The translations under genes and the position numbers were made by a program. A stretch of 43,663 bases of DNA, taken from Clostridiales bacterium (lineage in GTDB: Bacteria > Bacillota > Clostridia > Oscillospirales > Oscillospiraceae). This document shows positions 40,173 through 43,663 of the stretch, piece by piece (position 1 is the stretch's first letter; every line of letters begins with the position of its first letter). Location: contig JAJQBL010000112.1 of assembly GCA_021203325.1 (NCBI GenBank), positions 1 through 43,663 on the forward strand, read 5' to 3'. The notes below the pieces were generated by a model, which saw only the letters and a program-made list of their open reading frames with translations, was not told where the DNA came from and searched no databases.

Positions 40173-41902
40173 TGTGCCACACCGTCCTTTCCATAGTTTT
40201 CCAGGCGCTGCTGGGTCTGCCACAGGGCGGCGTACCGGCCCGCCTGCTGTAGCAGTTCCCCGTGGGTGCCCTGCTCCGCCACTGCGCCGCCCTCCATGAC
40301 ATAGATGCGGTCGGAGTCGGTCACGTTGGCCAGCCGGTGGGAGATCAGAATCACCGTCTTGTGTTTTGCCAGGGCGTGGATTTGGGCCATGATGTCGTTT
40401 TCGCTCTCCACGTCGATGTTGGAGGTGGCCTCGTCAAAGAGGTAAACCGGGCTGTCGTGGAGCAGCGCCCGGGCCAGGGCCAGCCGCTGACGCTGACCGC
40501 CGGACAGGTTGCCGCCCTGCTCCGTCAGGCGGGTGTCCAGGCCGTTTTCGCCCCGGAGGAACTCCGCCAGCTTCACCTGCTCCAGCACGGCCCAGAGGGC
40601 TTCGTCTGATGCGTCGGGGCGGCCCATCAGCAGATTTTCCCGGACGGTGCCCTTGAAGAGGTAGCTCTGATGGCTGATGTATGTGATATGCTCCATCAGG
40701 CCGGCCTCGCTGAGTTCCCGCAGCTCCACGCCGCCGACGGTGACGCTGCCCTGATACCCCCGGTTCCGGCCCATCAGGATGGAGGCCACGGTGGATTTGC
40801 CGCAGCCAGACTCCCCGATGATGGACAGGAACTGTCCCTGGGGGAACTCCAGGTCAATGCCGTGGAGGACCTCCCGCTCCGGCTCGTAGGAAAAGCGCAG
40901 CCCCCGGCAGACAATGGCCCCCTCCGCCGGGCAGGGGGTGGTTTTCCGCTCCTCCTCCGGCAGGTCCAGCAGGTGAAAAATCTTATCGCTGGCCGCCATG
41001 CCGTTCATGGCCACATGGAAGTAGGAGCCCAGCTGTCGCATGGGGAGGAAGAAGTCCGCCCCCAGCAGAATGATGAGCAGGCACCCGGACAGGCTGACAT
41101 GCCCCGCCCGGTACTGGGTGGCGGCCATAATGATGCCCAGGGCCGCCCCGCCGTAGGCGATAAAGTCCATGATGGTGATGGAGTTCAGCTGCATGGTCAG
41201 CACCTTCATGGTGATGCGGCGGAAGTTTTCCGCCTCCCGGTTCATCTCCTGCTGCTTGAAGTTGTCCGCCTGATAGATTTTCAGGGTGGTCAGGCCCTGC
41301 AAATTCTCCAGAAAGGTGTCCCCCAGGGCGGTGTACTGCCCCCAGTATTTACCCAGCAGCTTTTTGGCCCAGGTCTGCACCGCCGCGATGGCCACCGGAA
41401 TCAGGGGCACGCACACCAGCAGCACGATGGCGGACGGCACGTTTACAAAGCACAGGTACACGAACAGCGTCAGCGGGGCCAGCATGGCGTAGAAAAACTG
41501 GGGCAGATAAGCGCCGAAATAGGTCTCCAGCTGGTCCACGCCCTCCACGGCCACCTGAACCACCTCGGAGGTTTTGACCTGCTCATTGTAGGAGGCCCCC
41601 AGCCGCAGCAGCTTTTCATAGATTTGCTCCCGCAGGGTCCGCTTCACCGCTTTGGAGGAAAAGTAGCTCATCCGGGACGCGCCGAAGGTGCAGACGAACC
41701 GCACAAGAATTGCCGCCAGAACGACGGCGGCTGTGGCCGGTATGGTCGGCCCGTCCCCGTTGAACAGTCCTGCCAGAAACGCCGTGATGCCCGTCATCAT
41801 GACGATGTTGGCCACCAGGGCACACCATTGGAACAGTACGTTGCCAATGATGTACCGCATACTTTCGCTGACCGTACCGATCAGCCGTTTATCAATCATC
41901 AT
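40169..41902 (-). CDS. cydD: CydD-like ABC exporter subunit
   Basis: The 577-residue half-transporter has six helices, and an ATPase domain with GESGCGKST, LSGGQRQRLALARALL and VYLFDEATSNID. EVVQVAVEGVDQLETYFGAY and YLPQFFYAMLAPL are typical of CydD-type proteins. It is the first gene of an operon with the CydC-like gene and ygbA, joined by 4-bp and 1-bp overlaps. Its leader carries two TTAG-N6-CTAACC boxes and a hairpin, so expression is probably metal- or redox-controlled. Confidence 0.8.
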   Translation of the reverse strand: MMIDKRLIGTVSESMRYIIGNVLFQWCALVANIVMMTGITAFLAGLFNGDGPTIPATAAVVLAAILVRFVCTFGASRMSYFSSKAVKRTLREQIYEKLLRLGASYNEQVKTSEVVQVAVEGVDQLETYFGAYLPQFFYAMLAPLTLFVYLCFVNVPSAIVLLVCVPLIPVAIAAVQTWAKKLLGKYWGQYTALGDTFLENLQGLTTLKIYQADNFKQQEMNREAENFRRITMKVLTMQLNSITIMDFIAYGGAALGIIMAATQYRAGHVSLSGCLLIILLGADFFLPMRQLGSYFHVAMNGMAASDKIFHLLDLPEEERKTTPCPAEGAIVCRGLRFSYEPEREVLHGIDLEFPQGQFLSIIGESGCGKSTVASILMGRNRGYQGSVTVGGVELRELSEAGLMEHITYISHQSYLFKGTVRENLLMGRPDASDEALWAVLEQVKLAEFLRGENGLDTRLTEQGGNLSGGQRQRLALARALLHDSPVYLFDEATSNIDVESENDIMAQIHALAKHKTVILISHRLANVTDSDRIYVMEGGAVAEQGTHGELLQQAGRYAALWQTQQRLENYGKDGVAQ

Positions 41903-41969
41903 ATCGCTTGCTTCCTTTCCGTTTGCTCCACTCCTGAGGATGGCTGTTTCCGCCGCGCCGGCGTGAAGA

Positions 41970-42134
41970 TTAGCGCAATCTAACCAATACGCCGAGGGAA
42001 AAGCCGCCTGGGGTCAGGCGGCCTTTTCCGCTTTGCGCCGCCCGCAGGAGAGGGACAGGGCACATTCTGCTGCGCCGCGCCAGCGTATTAGCCAAAACTA
42101 ACCATAATATACCATGAAACCAACGGAAAAGCAA
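41970..42134 (-). promoter_or_regulatory. cydDC-ygbA promoter, paired boxes and leader hairpin
   Basis: Leftward TTGCTT (42134-42129) and TATATT (42111-42106) are spaced 17 bp apart; transcription would start near 42099. Two boxes read TTAG-N6-CTAACC on the plus strand: 42088-42103, over the start site, and 41970-41985, in the leader. This spacing and sequence resemble the half of the DtxR/IdeR iron box. Between them GGAAAAG.CCGCCTG / CAGGCGG.CTTTTCC (41997-42029) forms a hairpin followed on the transcript by a short T run, so attenuation is possible. Confidence 0.55.
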
Positions 42135-42300
42135 CTCCAAACTGCGCAGAATTTGCAGCGGCCCGCCGCTATGCTCCGTAAAAAATATAGCGCCGCCCCC
42201 TGTAACTACTGGATTTTTGCAAAGCCCTGTGCTAAAATGGACGGAAGAACAGGACGCGGCAGCGTTTGCGCGTCTGCCCACACGGAGGTATGTGTACATT

Positions 42301-43389
42301 ATGAATCCGATTGTATTTCCAGGTTTGGGGCTGACGTTCCAGATCGAGCGGGTGGCCTTCTCCGTCTTTGGGAAGGACATCTACTGGTACGGCATCATCA
42401 TCGCCTGCGGCTTTCTGTTGGGGGTGCTGTGCGCCTGCCACCTGACCAAAGAGTGGGGGCTGAAATCCGACACCGTGCTGGATATGCTGTTCTTCGCGGT
42501 GCCCATCGCCATTATCTGCGCCAGGGCCTATTATGTCATTTTCTACCAGAGCCTTTACTACAACGCGGACGGCACCTTTGACTGGGCGGAGGCCGTTGCC
42601 ATCTGGGACGGGGGCCTTGCCATCTACGGCGGCATCATCGGCGCGGCGGTCACCTGCTTTATCTTCTGCCTGGTGCGTCACCACAAATTCGGGGCGGTGG
42701 CGGACGTCTGCGCCTACGGCCTGCTGATCGGCCAGATGATCGGCCGGTGGGGCAACTTCGTCAACCAGGAGGCCTATGGCGACACCTGCACCGCCGTCTG
42801 GCGCATGGGCCTGACCCTGCAAAACGGCACATATATTGAGGTGCATCCCACCTTCCTGTATGAGTCGCTGTGGAATCTGCTGGGGTTCCTGCTGCTCTAT
42901 TTTATCGTCCGCAGGCATCGGAAGTATGACGGCCAGATCTTCCTCTGCTATCTGTTCTGGTACGGCCTGGGGCGGTTCTTCATTGAGGGGATTCGGACAG
43001 ACAGCCTGTACCTGTTTGACACCGGCATCCGGGTGTCCCAGCTGGTGGCGCTGGTGACGGTGCTCATTACGGTGCAGATTCTGGTGATTCAGCAGTTCCG
43101 GAAGCATCCCAGGGAAAAGCTGTTGGTGAACAGCCCCAAATCCGAGCTTCTGGAGGAGCAGGAAGCGGCGCCGGAGGAACTCAGGGAAGAAGCAGTTCCG
43201 CCCACCGACAACCCGCCGGAGGCGTCCGCCGACGCCGAAGAACCGGAAAAGGCCGGGGAGAAAGCGCAGTCTTCCGCCGCCGCAGCGGAGGAAACCGCTG
43301 ACGCCGGAGCACCGGACAAGACCGAAGGGGACTCCCCCGCAGCGGAGGAACCGCCCCGGGACAGCGGCGACACGCCTGCCGCAGAATAA
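42301..43389 (+). CDS. lgt: Prolipoprotein diacylglyceryl transferase with acidic tail
   Basis: The 362-residue membrane enzyme attaches diacylglycerol to the lipobox cysteine of prolipoproteins, such as the ASST-like protein in this window. It has about seven helices, YWYGIIIACGF near the N-terminus, signature GRWGNFVNQEAYG (148-160), FLYESLWNLLGF and EGIRTDSLYLF. From about residue 275 a tail of some 85 residues rich in Glu, Ala and Pro follows, which is absent from typical Lgt proteins of 260-290 residues. ATG 42301 is chosen; GTG 42292 lies nearer the GGAGG site. The gene is divergent from the cydDC operon. Confidence 0.95.
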   Translation: MNPIVFPGLGLTFQIERVAFSVFGKDIYWYGIIIACGFLLGVLCACHLTKEWGLKSDTVLDMLFFAVPIAIICARAYYVIFYQSLYYNADGTFDWAEAVAIWDGGLAIYGGIIGAAVTCFIFCLVRHHKFGAVADVCAYGLLIGQMIGRWGNFVNQEAYGDTCTAVWRMGLTLQNGTYIEVHPTFLYESLWNLLGFLLLYFIVRRHRKYDGQIFLCYLFWYGLGRFFIEGIRTDSLYLFDTGIRVSQLVALVTVLITVQILVIQQFRKHPREKLLVNSPKSELLEEQEAAPEELREEAVPPTDNPPEASADAEEPEKAGEKAQSSAAAAEETADAGAPDKTEGDSPAAEEPPRDSGDTPAAE

Positions 43390-43407
43390 AAAGGTCACAC
43401 ACACCGA

Positions 43408-43445
43408 AGAACGCCCTCAGGGTCACCCCTGAGGCGTTCTTTTTC
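43408..43445 (+). terminator. lgt terminator
   Basis: AGAACGCCCTCAGGG pairs with CCCTGAGGCGTTCT, followed by TTTTT. Confidence 0.92.
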
Positions 43446-43531
43446 TGTTCTATGCCTGTCCCGCCGGGCATAGAGTGGCAACAGGAAACAGGGACGCGCC
43501 TGGCCGCGCGCCCCGGAAAGCGGGGGATACC

Positions 43532-43663
43532 ATGAACGATACGGCGCTAGAACAGGCGGCGGCCTGCCTGCCCAGGGAGCTGCGGCTTGCGGCCCTGGCG
43601 AAAGGAGAACGGGGGCGCTATGAGGAGATTCGCCTGCGGGCGGGCCGGGGGATGTTCCTGACC
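43532..43663 (+). CDS. spoIIIAA: Stage III sporulation protein AA, N-terminal fragment
   Basis: Only 44 residues are in the window, cut by its right edge. CLPRELRLAALAKGERGRYE followed by EIRLRAGRGM is the typical start of SpoIIIAA, the AAA+-type ATPase that energises the SpoIIIA-SpoIIQ channel between mother cell and forespore. ATG 43532 is preceded by AAAGCGGGGG. The rest of the spoIIIA operon would be expected to the right. Confidence 0.72.
   Translation, partial: MNDTALEQAAACLPRELRLAALAKGERGRYEEIRLRAGRGMFLT

Overview
The window looks like a chromosomal segment of a high-GC, spore-forming, anaerobic Firmicute of the Oscillospiraceae type (Flavonifractor / Lawsonibacter / Intestinimonas-like). 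This placement is inferred from spoVAD, spoVAE and a spoIIIAA start, strong Shine-Dalgarno sites of the AGGAGG type, clostridial families (DUF6465, an FFTR-like flavoprotein, CydDC-like exporters with YgbA) and GC-rich coding regions. No database search was possible.

Bases 1-1682 hold phage debris: the C-terminal part of a minor capsid protein, a small phage-type protein and a BrnT/BrnA toxin-antitoxin operon. From 1683 to 7880 lies a compact integrative element bounded by a perfect 47-bp direct repeat (1683-1729 and 7881-7927). The right copy is the 3' part of an intact tRNA-Pro(GGG). The element encodes a tyrosine integrase, an excisionase-like protein, a frameshifted small protein, a phage-type replisome organiser and a sigma-region-4-like regulator. 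It also carries a noncoding segment with an iteron-like array, three small leftward genes and a RHH-DUF4160-DUF2442 cassette. It has no capsid, portal, relaxase or conjugation gene, so it resembles a phage satellite or minimal genomic island.

Bases 8029-31258 are ordinary chromosome with several oddities. Genes are an AI-2E family transporter, argF, a thioredoxin/flavoprotein reductase pair, a Sel1-UPF0158 operon, a Walker-A-less DnaA-like protein followed by a phosphatase, an arylsulfotransferase-like lipoprotein and two small membrane proteins. Then come a zinc-ribbon protein with guaB, spoVAD-spoVAE, an RluA-family pseudouridine synthase, adenine deaminase and rpoB-rpoC without rplJL upstream.

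Bases 31259-43663 carry a VanY-type carboxypeptidase, a Lys/Ala-rich DUF6465 protein with a consensus promoter, a heterodimeric ABC exporter followed by an orphan EutN/CcmL-like vertex protein, a GNAT acetyltransferase, a CydD-CydC-YgbA operon with paired TTAG-N6-CTAACC boxes, lgt with a long acidic tail, and the start of spoIIIAA.

The most notable candidates are the satellite-like element with its iterons and phased integrase-end repeats, the CydDC-YgbA operon (probable nitric-oxide/iron response), the Walker-A-less DnaA paralogue, the orphan microcompartment vertex protein and the NADPH-motif-less thioredoxin reductase.
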